Source: Kiritimatiellia bacterium (lineage in GTDB: Bacteria > Verrucomicrobiota > Kiritimatiellia > RFP12 > UBA1067). Taken from it: a DNA stretch of 44,829 bases. Below, in pieces: positions 24,268 through 33,600 of the stretch. How positions within the stretch are numbered: the stretch's first letter is position 1; each line of letters begins with the position of its first letter. The notes under the pieces were generated by a model that was not told the origin of the DNA, did no database searches, and saw only the letters and a program-made list of their open reading frames with translations. A program made the translations under genes and the position numbers. The stretch spans positions 1 to 44,829 of the forward strand of contig JAFXTB010000144.1 of assembly GCA_017525225.1 (NCBI GenBank). The letters are read 5' to 3'.

Positions 24268-25449
24268 ATGCGCAAGGCCAAGGTCAGCTATTTCGAGAGG
24301 CTCGAGCATGCGCTCGTCGCGGTGATCCAGCAGAAGGGCGACGACCAGAACAAGTCCTTCCCCGTACGCATGCTGCTGGCGACGCTCTGGTGCTTCTCGA
24401 AGGTGTTCCAGCTTGTGGTGCGCCTGCGCTATGTCTTCTACGACATCGGCGTGCTGCGGCGCTTCCCGCTCGGTTGCCAGGTGATCTCCATCGGAAACGT
24501 GACGGCCGGCGGCACCGGCAAGACGCCTGTCACGGAGATCTTCGCCCGCGAGCTCACACGGGCTGGACGCAAGGTGGCCATCCTTTCGCGCGGATACAGG
24601 CGCAAGGAGGCGCCCTGGTGGCAGCGTCTCTTCCGCAATGTGATCGAAAAGCCTGTGGTCGTCTCCGATGGTCGCCAGGTGCTCGTGGACGCCGCCACCG
24701 GCGGCGATGAGCCGTACATGCTCGCGTCGAACCTCCCGGGCGTATGCGTGCTGGTGGACCGCAACCGCGTCAAGTCCGGCCGGTACGCCGTGTCGCGGTA
24801 CGGCTGCGACACGCTGATCCTCGACGACGGCTTCCAGTACCAGCGGCTCAGTCATTCCCTCGAGGTGGTGCTGGTGGACAAGACCAACCCCATCGGCAAC
24901 GGGCACATGCTGCCGCGCGGCGTGCTGCGCGAGCCCGCCAAGCACCTGGCGCGGGCGGACTTCGTGTTCATCACCAAGTCGGACGGTGACTCCGAGGATG
25001 TCCGCACGCTCGTGCGCGAATACAACCCCACGGCCGAGATCATCGAATGCCGCCATGCTCCGCGCGTCCTGCGCGACGTCTATACGCGCGAGGAGCTGCC
25101 GCTGGAATGGATACGCGGCAAGACCCTCGCCACGCTCTCCGGCATCGCCGTGCCGCAGGGGTTTGAGAACTCGCTTCGCCGGCTCGGCGCCAGGGTGATA
25201 TGGTGCGAGCGCTACGCCGACCACCACCGCTACGACGCCTCCGAGATCATATACGCGCTCAACCGCACGGCAGATCTCAAGTGCGACGCGCTCATCACCA
25301 CCGAGAAGGATGCCGTGCGCTTCCCGCGCCTGGAGACCACGCCCGTGCCGTGCTACTACCTGCGCGTGGACATCGAGATACTCAAGGGCGCCGCCAGCTT
25401 CTCCGAGGCGGTGGACCGCATCTGCAACTACAGGCGCAAGGGCAGGTGA
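24268..25449 (+). CDS. lpxK: Tetraacyldisaccharide 4'-kinase
   Basis: 393 aa. A hydrophobic N-terminal segment (residues about 34-55) is followed by the P-loop ISIGNVTAGGTGKTPV (74-89) and the LpxK signatures LSRGYRRK, GDEPYMLA, LILDDGFQY and TTEKDAVRFP. It phosphorylates the lipid A disaccharide at the inner membrane, so the organism makes lipid A. The N-terminal extension before the membrane segment is longer than usual. The ATG at 24268 has only a weak GGGG upstream. The stop lies 1 bp before the MurJ start, indicating co-transcription. Confidence 0.94.
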   Translation: MRKAKVSYFERLEHALVAVIQQKGDDQNKSFPVRMLLATLWCFSKVFQLVVRLRYVFYDIGVLRRFPLGCQVISIGNVTAGGTGKTPVTEIFARELTRAGRKVAILSRGYRRKEAPWWQRLFRNVIEKPVVVSDGRQVLVDAATGGDEPYMLASNLPGVCVLVDRNRVKSGRYAVSRYGCDTLILDDGFQYQRLSHSLEVVLVDKTNPIGNGHMLPRGVLREPAKHLARADFVFITKSDGDSEDVRTLVREYNPTAEIIECRHAPRVLRDVYTREELPLEWIRGKTLATLSGIAVPQGFENSLRRLGARVIWCERYADHHRYDASEIIYALNRTADLKCDALITTEKDAVRFPRLETTPVPCYYLRVDIEILKGAASFSEAVDRICNYRRKGR

Positions 25450-25450
25450 C

Positions 25451-27019
25451 ATGGCCGGCGGCTCGTCAATCCTCAGGTCTACCGCGGTCGTGGGTGGCGC
25501 CACGGCGCTTTCGCGCGTGCTGGGGCTCGTACGGGAGATGATGCAGTCGCGCCTCATCGGCGCGGGCTGGGAGCAGAGCGCGTTCACGCTCGCCTTCGCG
25601 ATCCCCAACATGGCGCGCAAGCTCTTCGGCGAGGGTGCGCTCACGGCGGCGTTCGTGCCCATCTTCAAGGGCGAGGTCGAGAAGGAGGGTCTCGAAAAAG
25701 CCCAGCGGCTCGCGCGTGCCGTGCTGAGCATGATGCTGCTGATGCTTGGCGCAACGGTCGCGCTGGGCGTCATTGGGCTTACGGCCTGGATCTCCACGCG
25801 TGGCGGCTGGAATCTCGATCCCGACGGCGTGCCGTACCATCGGCTCCTGCTTACGCTCAGGGCGACGCGCATTCTTCTGCCATACATGATCTTCATCTGC
25901 GGGGCGGCGTTCGGAATGGGGGTGCTGAACGCGATGGGGCGCTTCGCCGCCGCGTCCTTGATGCCCTGCCTCCTGAACGTGTGCTGGATTTCCGTGCTGG
26001 GCTATCTGGCGTTCTTCGGCGGCGACCTGAATCTGGCCGAGCGCGTGCAGCGCATCGCGGTGGCCATCCTGATCGCCGGCTTTCTGCAGATGGCATTCAT
26101 GTTCTGGTGCATGCGGAGACGCGGAATATCGCCGTGGTTTACCGTTACGGGATGGTTCGAGCCCGGTGTCAAGCGCGTATGGCGCAATACCGCCCTTGCC
26201 GCGATGGGCGCGGGCGCTGTGCAGATAAACTACGCGCTCGACCAGGTGCTGGCCCAGTACGCGGCACCCTGGGCCGCGGGTGTCGTGGGCTATGCCGAAC
26301 GGTTGATGGATCTGCCGCTCGGCGTCGTGGGCGTCGCCTTCGGCACGGTGCTCCTGCCGACCTTCGCGGGACTGTTCGCGAAGGACGATGTCGCCGGTGC
26401 GCGCGAGGCGTTCTTCTCCTCGACGCGCAGCATGCTCTTCGTCATGCTGCCGGCCGCGGTGGGCGTGGGCGTTCTGGCGCCCGAGATCACAGCCGCCATC
26501 TACAAGGGCGGCGCCTTCGACGCGGATGCCGTCCGCCGCGTGTCGCGCGCGGTTGCGTGCTACGCCTTCGGGCTTGGTTTCTTCGGGTTGCAGAAATCGC
26601 TCGTTCCCTGGTTCCAGGCGCAGAACGACATGCGGACTCCGCTCAAGGTCTCCACGTGCACCGTTGGGCTGAACGCCGTGCTGAACATGCTGTCCGTATT
26701 CTGCCTGCCGGTAGAATGGCGGCATGTGGGCCTGGCTGGCTCGACCGTCGTATGCGCCGGCGCGAGCTGTCTGTGGCTTGGGGTCGAGGCCGTCCGCCGC
26801 AACGGGGAGCTTGGGTTCGTGCGGCTCGCAGGGCCTGTCGGGCGCATCCTCGCGGCATGCGCGGCCATGGGCGGCGTCATCGCGCTTGCACGTCCATTCG
26901 CATGGCCGAGCCCCATCGTGGCTCTCGCCGTTCTCATCCCCGCCGGGGCGCTCGTCTATGTCGCGGCGGCATGGATGTTCCTTCCGGAAATGCGCGGACG
27001 TCTGCGGAAGTGGAAGTGA
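25451..27019 (+). CDS. murJ: Lipid II flippase MurJ
   Basis: 522 aa with about 14 hydrophobic segments. The MurJ/MviN hallmark at the N-terminus is clear: ALSRVLGLVREMM, AFAIPNMARKLFGEGAL and TAAFVPIF. GVVGYAERLMDLPLGVVG with GTVLLPTFA is also typical. It exports lipid II across the inner membrane. The ATG at 25451 starts 1 bp after lpxK stops. Together with the MurU-AmgK gene this makes the block an envelope-biogenesis unit. Confidence 0.95.
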   Translation: MAGGSSILRSTAVVGGATALSRVLGLVREMMQSRLIGAGWEQSAFTLAFAIPNMARKLFGEGALTAAFVPIFKGEVEKEGLEKAQRLARAVLSMMLLMLGATVALGVIGLTAWISTRGGWNLDPDGVPYHRLLLTLRATRILLPYMIFICGAAFGMGVLNAMGRFAAASLMPCLLNVCWISVLGYLAFFGGDLNLAERVQRIAVAILIAGFLQMAFMFWCMRRRGISPWFTVTGWFEPGVKRVWRNTALAAMGAGAVQINYALDQVLAQYAAPWAAGVVGYAERLMDLPLGVVGVAFGTVLLPTFAGLFAKDDVAGAREAFFSSTRSMLFVMLPAAVGVGVLAPEITAAIYKGGAFDADAVRRVSRAVACYAFGLGFFGLQKSLVPWFQAQNDMRTPLKVSTCTVGLNAVLNMLSVFCLPVEWRHVGLAGSTVVCAGASCLWLGVEAVRRNGELGFVRLAGPVGRILAACAAMGGVIALARPFAWPSPIVALAVLIPAGALVYVAAAWMFLPEMRGRLRKWK

Positions 27020-27091
27020 CCCGTACCCCCGCCCAGCCGCAACCGGTGCATTTCATGCCCCAGAATCTTCTGGTCATCAGGCGGCCGTTCT

Positions 27092-27099
27092 GCTATCAT
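27092..27099 (+). promoter_or_regulatory. Extended -10 box upstream of the TerB-AAA+ gene
   Basis: TGCTATCAT (TGn plus TATCAT, 27094-27099) lies 9 nt before the ATG at 27109. There is no good -35 box. Predicted transcription starts within 2-3 nt of that ATG, which opens the short ORF 27109-27159. Confidence 0.5.
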
Positions 27100-27108
27100 A
27101 TCCCTGTC

Positions 27109-27159
27109 ATGGAGCAAGGGGCTACATCAATGATGGAGAAGAATGGACTATGGCGGTGA
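27109..27159 (+). CDS. Possible 16-aa leader ORF overlapping the TerB-AAA+ gene
   Basis: An ATG 9 nt after an extended -10 box opens 16 codons (MEQGATSMMEKNGLWR) ending in TGA at 27157-27159. The stop overlaps an in-frame ATG of the downstream gene as TGATG, the arrangement used for translational re-initiation. It may regulate or feed translation of the AAA+ gene, or may be chance. Confidence 0.35.
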   Translation: MEQGATSMMEKNGLWR

Positions 27160-28808
27160 TGGTCATAGTGTTTCTTCTTTTCGTGGGTGGTATTCTGCTG
27201 ATCACCACCGGGATGGGGCTTGTGAACACGCACAGGATCACGTATCGCAGGCACCTGCCACCAGGTGCGAACCATCCGATTGTCGCGTCAAATTCCGACA
27301 TGTATTTCAATTCACTCTACCGCGTCGTGAAGGATCTATGCGCTTTCGTGGCGCGCATGGACCGCTCCGATTCGGTCCGCGAGGCGTTCGAGAACGTCAA
27401 TGGCGTGGATCAGGCCGACAACGTCGACACTTTCGCCTATTCCAACCGCAAGCTTGCGCTGCTGTTCTTTGACGATCTTGTGAAATGCTACCGCAGGATG
27501 GGCTATGCCATGGACTTCAGCGGACGCGAAGGGCTTGCGCTGATGATGCCGACCAGCCAGATCCTGAACACCGGCGTAGACCTGGAGAGGTGGGGCGACG
27601 CCGCCTTTCGCAACCAGGCATGGGGAAGCATGAGCAAGGCGATAACCAGTCTGCACGATGGGCTGCAGAGTGTCAATTTCCAGGACGAGCTTCTACTGGT
27701 CAAGATCCTTGACTCGGAGAAGTCGACATCCGAGAAGGCGCGCCGCTACGCAGTGCTGATGTACCGGTGGGCGTCCATCATGGCAAAGGCGGATGGCGTA
27801 GTCACCGACGATGAACGTACCTGGCTGGAGACGATCATGCGCGCGGTGCGCGGCCTGCCGGCGGGCGGCAACATCAAGGTCTCGGGCGAGGCCTCCACGG
27901 TCCCTCGCGATATTTCCGCCATCGAGGACGGTGCGAAGCTCTCAAGCCTGCGCAGGATAGAGCAGCCGGAAGACGACGATCCGATGAAACGGCTGCATGG
28001 CCTGATAGGGCTTGCGCCGGTGAAGGGGCAGATCACCCGTCTGGCGAACTTCGTCAAGATACAGCGCAAACGGGAGAGGATGGGCATGAGGACTGCTCCG
28101 CTTTCCCTGCATTGCGTGTTCACTGGGAATCCTGGCACGGGCAAGACGACCGTGGCGCGCATCGTGGCGCAGATACTGAGGAATCTGGGCGTGCTCAGTA
28201 AGGGCCATCTGGTGGAGACCGACCGTTCGGGGCTTGTGGCCGAATTCGTCGGGCAGACGGCGGTGAAGACGAGCAAGATCGTCGACAAGGCCCTGGACGG
28301 CGTGCTGTTCATCGACGAGGCCTACGCCCTGGTGGAAGGTGGTAGGGAGGACTATGGCCGGGAGGCCATCGCCACGCTCCTGAAGCGCATGGAGGACGAT
28401 CGCGACAGGCTCGTGGTGATCCTCGCGGGCTACACGGACGAGATGAAGCGGTTCATGGAGTCCAATCCCGGCCTCCGTTCACGGTTCAACAGGTACGTCG
28501 ACTTCCCGGACTATTCGGCGGAGGAGCTGAGCCGCATATTCCTTCTCAACGTCGAAAGCAACGAATACGTATGTACGCCCGAGGCGCTGTCCGTGCTGAT
28601 GCGCGGCCTCGAGGATGCCGTGTCGCGCAAGGACAGGCACTTCGGGAACGGCCGCCACGTGCGTAACCTCTTCGAGCGCGTCATCGAGCAGCAGGCAATG
28701 CGTCTTGCCGGGGTGTCGCCGCTGACGGAGGCGCTGCTGCGCGAGATAACGGGTATAGACGTGACGCGCGCCCTTGGCGACGTCCGGAATGTCGGGAAGG
28801 AGATTTAA
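27150..28808 (+). CDS. Membrane-anchored TerB-like/AAA+ ATPase (CbbX/SpoVK type)
   Basis: 552 aa. The start is the ATG at 27150, or 27159 if coupled to the leader ORF. A single N-terminal membrane helix (VMVIVFLLFVGGILLITTG) is followed by a TerB-like helical segment (about 195-230, IMAKADGVVTDDERTWL). The C-terminal AAA+ module has Walker A GNPGTGKT (K332), Walker B VLFIDEA (about 385-391) and an arginine-finger region with GLRSRFNRYVDFPDY. The AAA part matches CbbX/SpoVK-type ATPases, often remodelers of protein complexes. The open frame continues far upstream only because it overlaps murJ in another frame. The partner is unknown. The next gene starts 5 bp after the stop. Confidence 0.82.
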   Translation: MAVMVIVFLLFVGGILLITTGMGLVNTHRITYRRHLPPGANHPIVASNSDMYFNSLYRVVKDLCAFVARMDRSDSVREAFENVNGVDQADNVDTFAYSNRKLALLFFDDLVKCYRRMGYAMDFSGREGLALMMPTSQILNTGVDLERWGDAAFRNQAWGSMSKAITSLHDGLQSVNFQDELLLVKILDSEKSTSEKARRYAVLMYRWASIMAKADGVVTDDERTWLETIMRAVRGLPAGGNIKVSGEASTVPRDISAIEDGAKLSSLRRIEQPEDDDPMKRLHGLIGLAPVKGQITRLANFVKIQRKRERMGMRTAPLSLHCVFTGNPGTGKTTVARIVAQILRNLGVLSKGHLVETDRSGLVAEFVGQTAVKTSKIVDKALDGVLFIDEAYALVEGGREDYGREAIATLLKRMEDDRDRLVVILAGYTDEMKRFMESNPGLRSRFNRYVDFPDYSAEELSRIFLLNVESNEYVCTPEALSVLMRGLEDAVSRKDRHFGNGRHVRNLFERVIEQQAMRLAGVSPLTEALLREITGIDVTRALGDVRNVGKEI

Positions 28809-28813
28809 CCAGC

Positions 28814-30304
28814 ATGAGAAAGGGAACCCTTGCCGTGAAAAGGATGACAGTCGTGCCTCTTGCCATGCTCTGCCTTGCGTGCGCGGTGTTTGCGCCACGC
28901 GTGGACGCGGCCGTGGAGGTCTATTTCCTCCGCCATGGCGAGACGACATGGAACAGGGCCGGGCTTCTGCAGGGATCGATCGCCTACACGGACCTCACGA
29001 GGAAGGGCGTGCTGATGGCCGAGGAGACTGCGCGCGGGATGTCCGCCGCCGGCATCCGCTTCGATCGCATCTACGCAAGCCCATACCTTCGGGCGCGCCA
29101 TACGGCGGACTTGATCGCGAAGGGAATGGGCGGACCTGCGCCGATCGAGGACGAGCGGCTCAGGGAGATGTGCTTTGGCTGGTACGAGGGCAAGCCCTGC
29201 CGTAAGGGCGACTGGCCGGATGAGAACCTGCGGCGTCTCTTTGAGGAGCCGGACGGGTATGTGCCGCATGGCGAAGGTGCAGAGACGTTCAAGAAGGTCG
29301 GTAGGCGCCTGCGCGACTTCCTGGAAGGCGAGATACGCCCGTTGGACGGCAAGGTTGAAAGGGTACTGTGCGTGGCGCATTCGATCGTGCTCAGGGCGCT
29401 TGTACGCGAACTGGCGGGCGACAATGCGCCAGCCTCGGCGATGAAGACGCTGCAGTGCAACTGCTGCGTGCACGTGGTGCGGTACGAGGATGGAAGGTTC
29501 ACGCTGAAGGAGACAGGGCGGATATTCTACTCTCCGGAGACCTTCGACGCGATGGTTGAGCCGAGGATGGTGGCGCATCGCGGTGCGGGGGACCTCACCA
29601 TGCCAGAAGCCTCTCTGCCGGCGTATTCCAACGCCGTAGCCATGGCCTGCGACATCGTGAAGCTGGATCTGCAGCGTACCAGGGACGGCGTGGTCGTGAT
29701 GGGACATGACAACACGCTCAGGCGCAACATGGGATGGGATGTACGGATAGCGGACCTTGACTACGCGGAGATCCTCGAGAAGGGACGCTTCCTCGAGAAC
29801 GGTACTCCGGGATCGTGGCGCATCGTGAGGCTGGACGAGGCCCTTGCCATCGTCAGGCCCATACCCGAGATGTGGATCGACTTCAAGGACAACAACGGCT
29901 TCTCTCCGGAGTTCGGCGAGGATGTCGTAGCTGCCATCAGACGCGCGGGAATCGACCCCAGCCGCGTGATGGTGGCAACCTTCAACAAGACCGCGCTCAA
30001 GTATTTCCAGCTGAACCATCCCTCGATACGCCGTGTGCAGCATTTCAATTTCGATGTTGCGAAGGAGTCACGTGATGATGCCATTGCGCGCGCTCTGCGC
30101 CTAAAGCGTGAATACGGGCTCTTCGGGTTCAACATGCCGGTTGTACGTGGACAGACTCGTCCCGAGAATATCGCCCGCCTGAAGGAAGAAGGACTGTGGA
30201 TATCGCTCTGGTTCGTCCAGAAGCCCGAAAAGGCCGAACGCTACAGACCGGCCATGCCGGATGCCTTTGTGACGGACCATGTATCCCTCGTCCGTCGCTG
30301 GTAG
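28814..30304 (+). CDS. Secreted fusion of a histidine phosphatase and a glycerophosphodiester phosphodiesterase
   Basis: 496 aa with a signal peptide (about residues 1-32, ending VDAA). Residues 36-240 are a histidine-phosphatase/phosphoglycerate-mutase domain: RHGETTWN with catalytic His41 and VAHS with His189. Residues 250-496 are a GDPD domain starting MVAHRGAGDLTMPEASL (His255), followed by KLDLQRTRDGVVVMGHD, the usual catalytic pair of regions, and WIDFKDN. The expected chemistry is splitting a glycerophosphodiester and then removing phosphate, outside the cytoplasm. AAGGAG lies 11 nt upstream of the ATG; an internal ATG at 28844 is an alternative start. It follows the AAA+ gene by 5 bp. 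Confidence 0.87.
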   Translation: MRKGTLAVKRMTVVPLAMLCLACAVFAPRVDAAVEVYFLRHGETTWNRAGLLQGSIAYTDLTRKGVLMAEETARGMSAAGIRFDRIYASPYLRARHTADLIAKGMGGPAPIEDERLREMCFGWYEGKPCRKGDWPDENLRRLFEEPDGYVPHGEGAETFKKVGRRLRDFLEGEIRPLDGKVERVLCVAHSIVLRALVRELAGDNAPASAMKTLQCNCCVHVVRYEDGRFTLKETGRIFYSPETFDAMVEPRMVAHRGAGDLTMPEASLPAYSNAVAMACDIVKLDLQRTRDGVVVMGHDNTLRRNMGWDVRIADLDYAEILEKGRFLENGTPGSWRIVRLDEALAIVRPIPEMWIDFKDNNGFSPEFGEDVVAAIRRAGIDPSRVMVATFNKTALKYFQLNHPSIRRVQHFNFDVAKESRDDAIARALRLKREYGLFGFNMPVVRGQTRPENIARLKEEGLWISLWFVQKPEKAERYRPAMPDAFVTDHVSLVRRW

Positions 30305-30344
30305 GACGCGCCCCTGCGGAATATTTACAACCAAAAGATATTGG

Positions 30345-30421
30345 AAAAGTTGCAAAACATCTGATGTGAACCATCCGAAAAGTTGCAAAAGTTTGTTATA
30401 AATGAGTTCTAAAAGTTGCAA
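30345..30421 (+). repeat. Three 11-bp direct repeats at exact 33-bp spacing
   Basis: AAAAGTTGCAA occurs at 30345-30355, 30378-30388 and 30411-30421. The spacing is 33 bp both times, about three helical turns, so all copies face the same side of the DNA. The last copy ends one base before the -35 box at 30423. This is the expected layout of activator or regulator sites. Confidence 0.75.
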
Positions 30422-30422
30422 G

Positions 30423-30452
30423 TTGACAATAACCACGGAATTATGATAAAAT
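30423..30452 (+). promoter_or_regulatory. Strong promoter following the 33-bp repeats
   Basis: TTGACA (30423-30428), 18-bp spacer, TAAAAT (30447-30452) with an upstream TG (TGATAAAAT). A predicted leader of about 20 nt contains GGGAGG 6 nt before the ATG at 30481. That ATG opens only 6 codons before a stop, so this promoter now reads into a gene remnant. Confidence 0.75.
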
Positions 30453-30614
30453 TACATTGTTTTCATCTGGGAGGTTTTCAATGGCGCGACGATTTCCCTG
30501 AATGAGTTATTGGGAAGACCTGTGGTGCCGTATGGATATAAATTCGTGGACGGGAACGTGGGCGTTGTCGGCAAGAAGATAACCCTGCCCCATTACATGG
30601 CCATGTTCATATGA
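30450..30614 (+). pseudogene. Possible remnant of a deleted or frameshifted gene
   Basis: A promoter, GGGAGG and ATG (30481) are intact, but that frame stops after MARRFP. In another frame a protein-like tail is open to a TGA at 30614: GATISLNELLGRPV, then YGYKFVDGNVGVVGKK and ITLPHYMAMFI. That frame has no ATG. It looks like the C-terminal end of a protein joined out of frame to the original start region. The parent family is not recognised. Confidence 0.4.
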
Positions 30615-30636
30615 AGAATTTTTGATGTGTTGGGCG

Positions 30637-30666
30637 TTGACCTTCTCCATTGGAAAATGGTAAAAT
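30637..30666 (+). promoter_or_regulatory. Promoter of the beta-strand-repeat protein, probably leaderless
   Basis: TTGACC (30637-30642), 18-bp spacer, TAAAAT (30661-30666). The GTG start at 30673 follows after 6 nt, so the transcript is predicted to start at the GTG. Confidence 0.7.
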
Positions 30667-30672
30667 AGCGGC

Positions 30673-33600
30673 GTGCGAGGCACCATCTCCAGATTCCGCG
30701 GCGGGTTCATCCGCATCGCGGCGCTTGCCACCACCGTGGCGCTGGCGTCCATGTCCGCGCGCGCGATGGTGATAACAGGCAACATCTCCTCCAACATGAC
30801 GATCCGCGGCGACTTCGAGATGGAGGTCCTCGGCAGCACCACGGTGACCATCAGCGGCATCATAGACGGTTCCGGGCGGATCAAGAAGCTCGGCACCGGC
30901 ACGCTGCGCCTGAGCAATGCCAACAACTCGTTTGCCAACGGCGTGCTGATCGAGCGCGGCAGGGTCTATGCGGACAATGTGAAGGCCCTCGGCCCAGGCA
31001 AGGTGACCATAGGCGGCGATCCTACGGCGTCGCTGCAGCAGCTGTGGCTCGTCGCCGCCGGCACATACAACAACGACTTCGAGATCGCCTCCGAGCAGTA
31101 CAGCGCTACGGAGCCCGCCATCTACGTCTACCCTACCGGCACCACGACGCTCAACGGACGCATCACGTCGTCGTGCAAGAAGGTGATGATAAGGGTCGGC
31201 CAGAGCACGTCCTCGCGCGGCAACGTCGTGTTCAACGGCTCCGTGGAGCTTGGCGAAGACACGTGGCTGACGCTCATGACCTGGGGCAACGCCACGTTCA
31301 ATTCGTCCCTCGTGTGCAAGGACCTTATCGGCGGTACCGCCTCGGGGCAGACGGGTAGCGTGATCTTCGGCGCGGACTCGCAGCCCAGCATCGGCAGGGC
31401 CACCGCGCTTTTCACATCCAACTGTCAGTTGCAGGATGAGGCGAAGAGCCTGGGCCGCTGGTACTGGACGAACTGCTGGACCTCGGCCTACCAGAAGTTC
31501 ACGATGAACGGCCATGACCAGTCCACGCCGTCCATCAGCTTCCACGAATCGCCCGAGTTCGTGCAGAGATTCTTCAACGGCTCATGCAATCCCGAGACGG
31601 ATGGTCCCTCCATCACGTCCACGGCGCCGGCAACGCTCACGGTGACGGGCGACGTGCACATAGCCGAGGGATACACCGTGGGTACGCTCACGAACCAGGT
31701 CGCATACGTGCATCTGATGGGCGACGTGTCGTTGCGGCTGGACGCATGGACCAATGCGTATGTGCAGACACTGCGCCTTCTGCCAAGCACCACGACCGGC
31801 GGTCTGGACGTGGAGCGGGGGACGCTCCGCATCGAGGCGCCGGTCACGTTCCGCAACCTCACGTCCATCCGCGTTGGCGGCGACGGCGTCCTGGACGTGG
31901 CGCTCACCAACTGTCCAGGTGCGTTCACTGATATTTCGGGTGCCGATGCGCGCTATCCGTCCGACCAATATGTCGAGAGGATGTTCGCCTCCGTCACGAA
32001 CCTGGAGGTGTACGGGAAGTTCCGCATGAACGACATCTACGAGGCGGATCCGTTGCCGTCGGTGTCGCAGCTGGCGCTCGGCTCTGGCGCGAGGCTGGAG
32101 ACGCCGAACGGCTACGTGCTGAGGGTGGGGCGCTTCTTGATCAACGGCGTGGAGCAGGCGCCTGGCGTCTATTCGCCGGGGCAGATGGTGAACGGTGGCA
32201 TAGTGATAGTCGAGGGCGGAACCACCATTGGCTGCAACTGGATGGGCACGAACGCGAACGAGTCCGTGCAGTACGGCTACAACTGGGAAGGATACGGCCA
32301 GTGGCCGCCCGACCTGACGACCGGCCTCTTGACGCCCTATTTCGCATCGAAGGGCGAGCGCATTGTGTTCGACATGCCAGTGACGTTCAAGGGCATGAGG
32401 CTGAAGGCCCCGACGAACAAAGGCACGAAGCTGCAGAAGGAGAAGGGCGTTGGGGGACGTGGTGCGAAGATCGGCCTGCTGGGCGGCGGCATAGTGACGA
32501 CTGACGGTACATCCACCTCGGCATCCGCGCGCCGTACGCACGTGGTGGAGCCTCCGATCGTGGTGCATACCGACCAGTCCTGGGATCTGCAGACCGCATC
32601 AACCGTGCTGCTTGAGGGCGGTTTCACCGATGGCGGCACGCGCGGCGTACGTGTGTACAAGACGGGCAGGGGCACGCTCGGTCTGCTGGGCACGAACGTC
32701 TTATCCGCCGGGTCCGCGCTTGTAGTGCCGGCTCCATCGAGCAACCAGGGCACGTTGGGCGTGACAGGCACGGTTCATCTGGCCGGCGCCATCATCATAA
32801 GCAACGGCAATTTCACCGTGAATGGACGCATCGCCGGCTCCAAGGGTGGCATCAATAGGGCGAATCCCGTGCATGGCGGCGACGGCACGTTGACGTTCCG
32901 TCAGTATTCGAGCGCGTATCTGTTTCGTCTCAATTCCGCAGAGCTGGATGTGCCGGTATGGCTGGTCCCAAGCGCCAGCGGACGGCTTTTCACGCTGCTG
33001 GCCGGTACCACGAACATCGTGCGTGGCCCGGTGACGGCCGAGGCTTCCAGCATCAGCACCATAACGCAGATAACCACGTCCGGCGCCAGGATAGAGTTTG
33101 AGGACCGGGTGGTGATAAACTGCGTTTGCCGCACCCAGAACCAGGGCGCGGTGGTGTTCCGCAACAAACGGGTCGAATCCAACGGCGGTAACCTCTTCTA
33201 TGTATACAGCCCCACGGCTGGCGTTACCGAGTTCGATTGCGTCGGCAATGCGTTCCGGAATCCGGACACGGGCGGGTTGACGTTCGACTACAACCAGGGC
33301 AAGGCGGTGTTCGACGTGTCGCTTGCCGTGACCAACGGGACGCTGCGCTTCAACGACATGAACGAGAGGAACGTCTATGCCTCTCTGTGTGATCTGGGAA
33401 GTACGTCGCAGCGCGTCGACCGCCTGGTGGGGATGTGTCCGAACGGGGCAGTGAACCCGGCCGTGATCTATGGCGACGGCGCATGGCTTGAGATCGCAGG
33501 CAACGGCATGTCCTCGACGAACGGGGCTGCAATATCCAACAACGTGAACATTGCGAAGACGGGGTCTGCCGACCTGCTGTTCTACGGGCGGGACTTCGAG

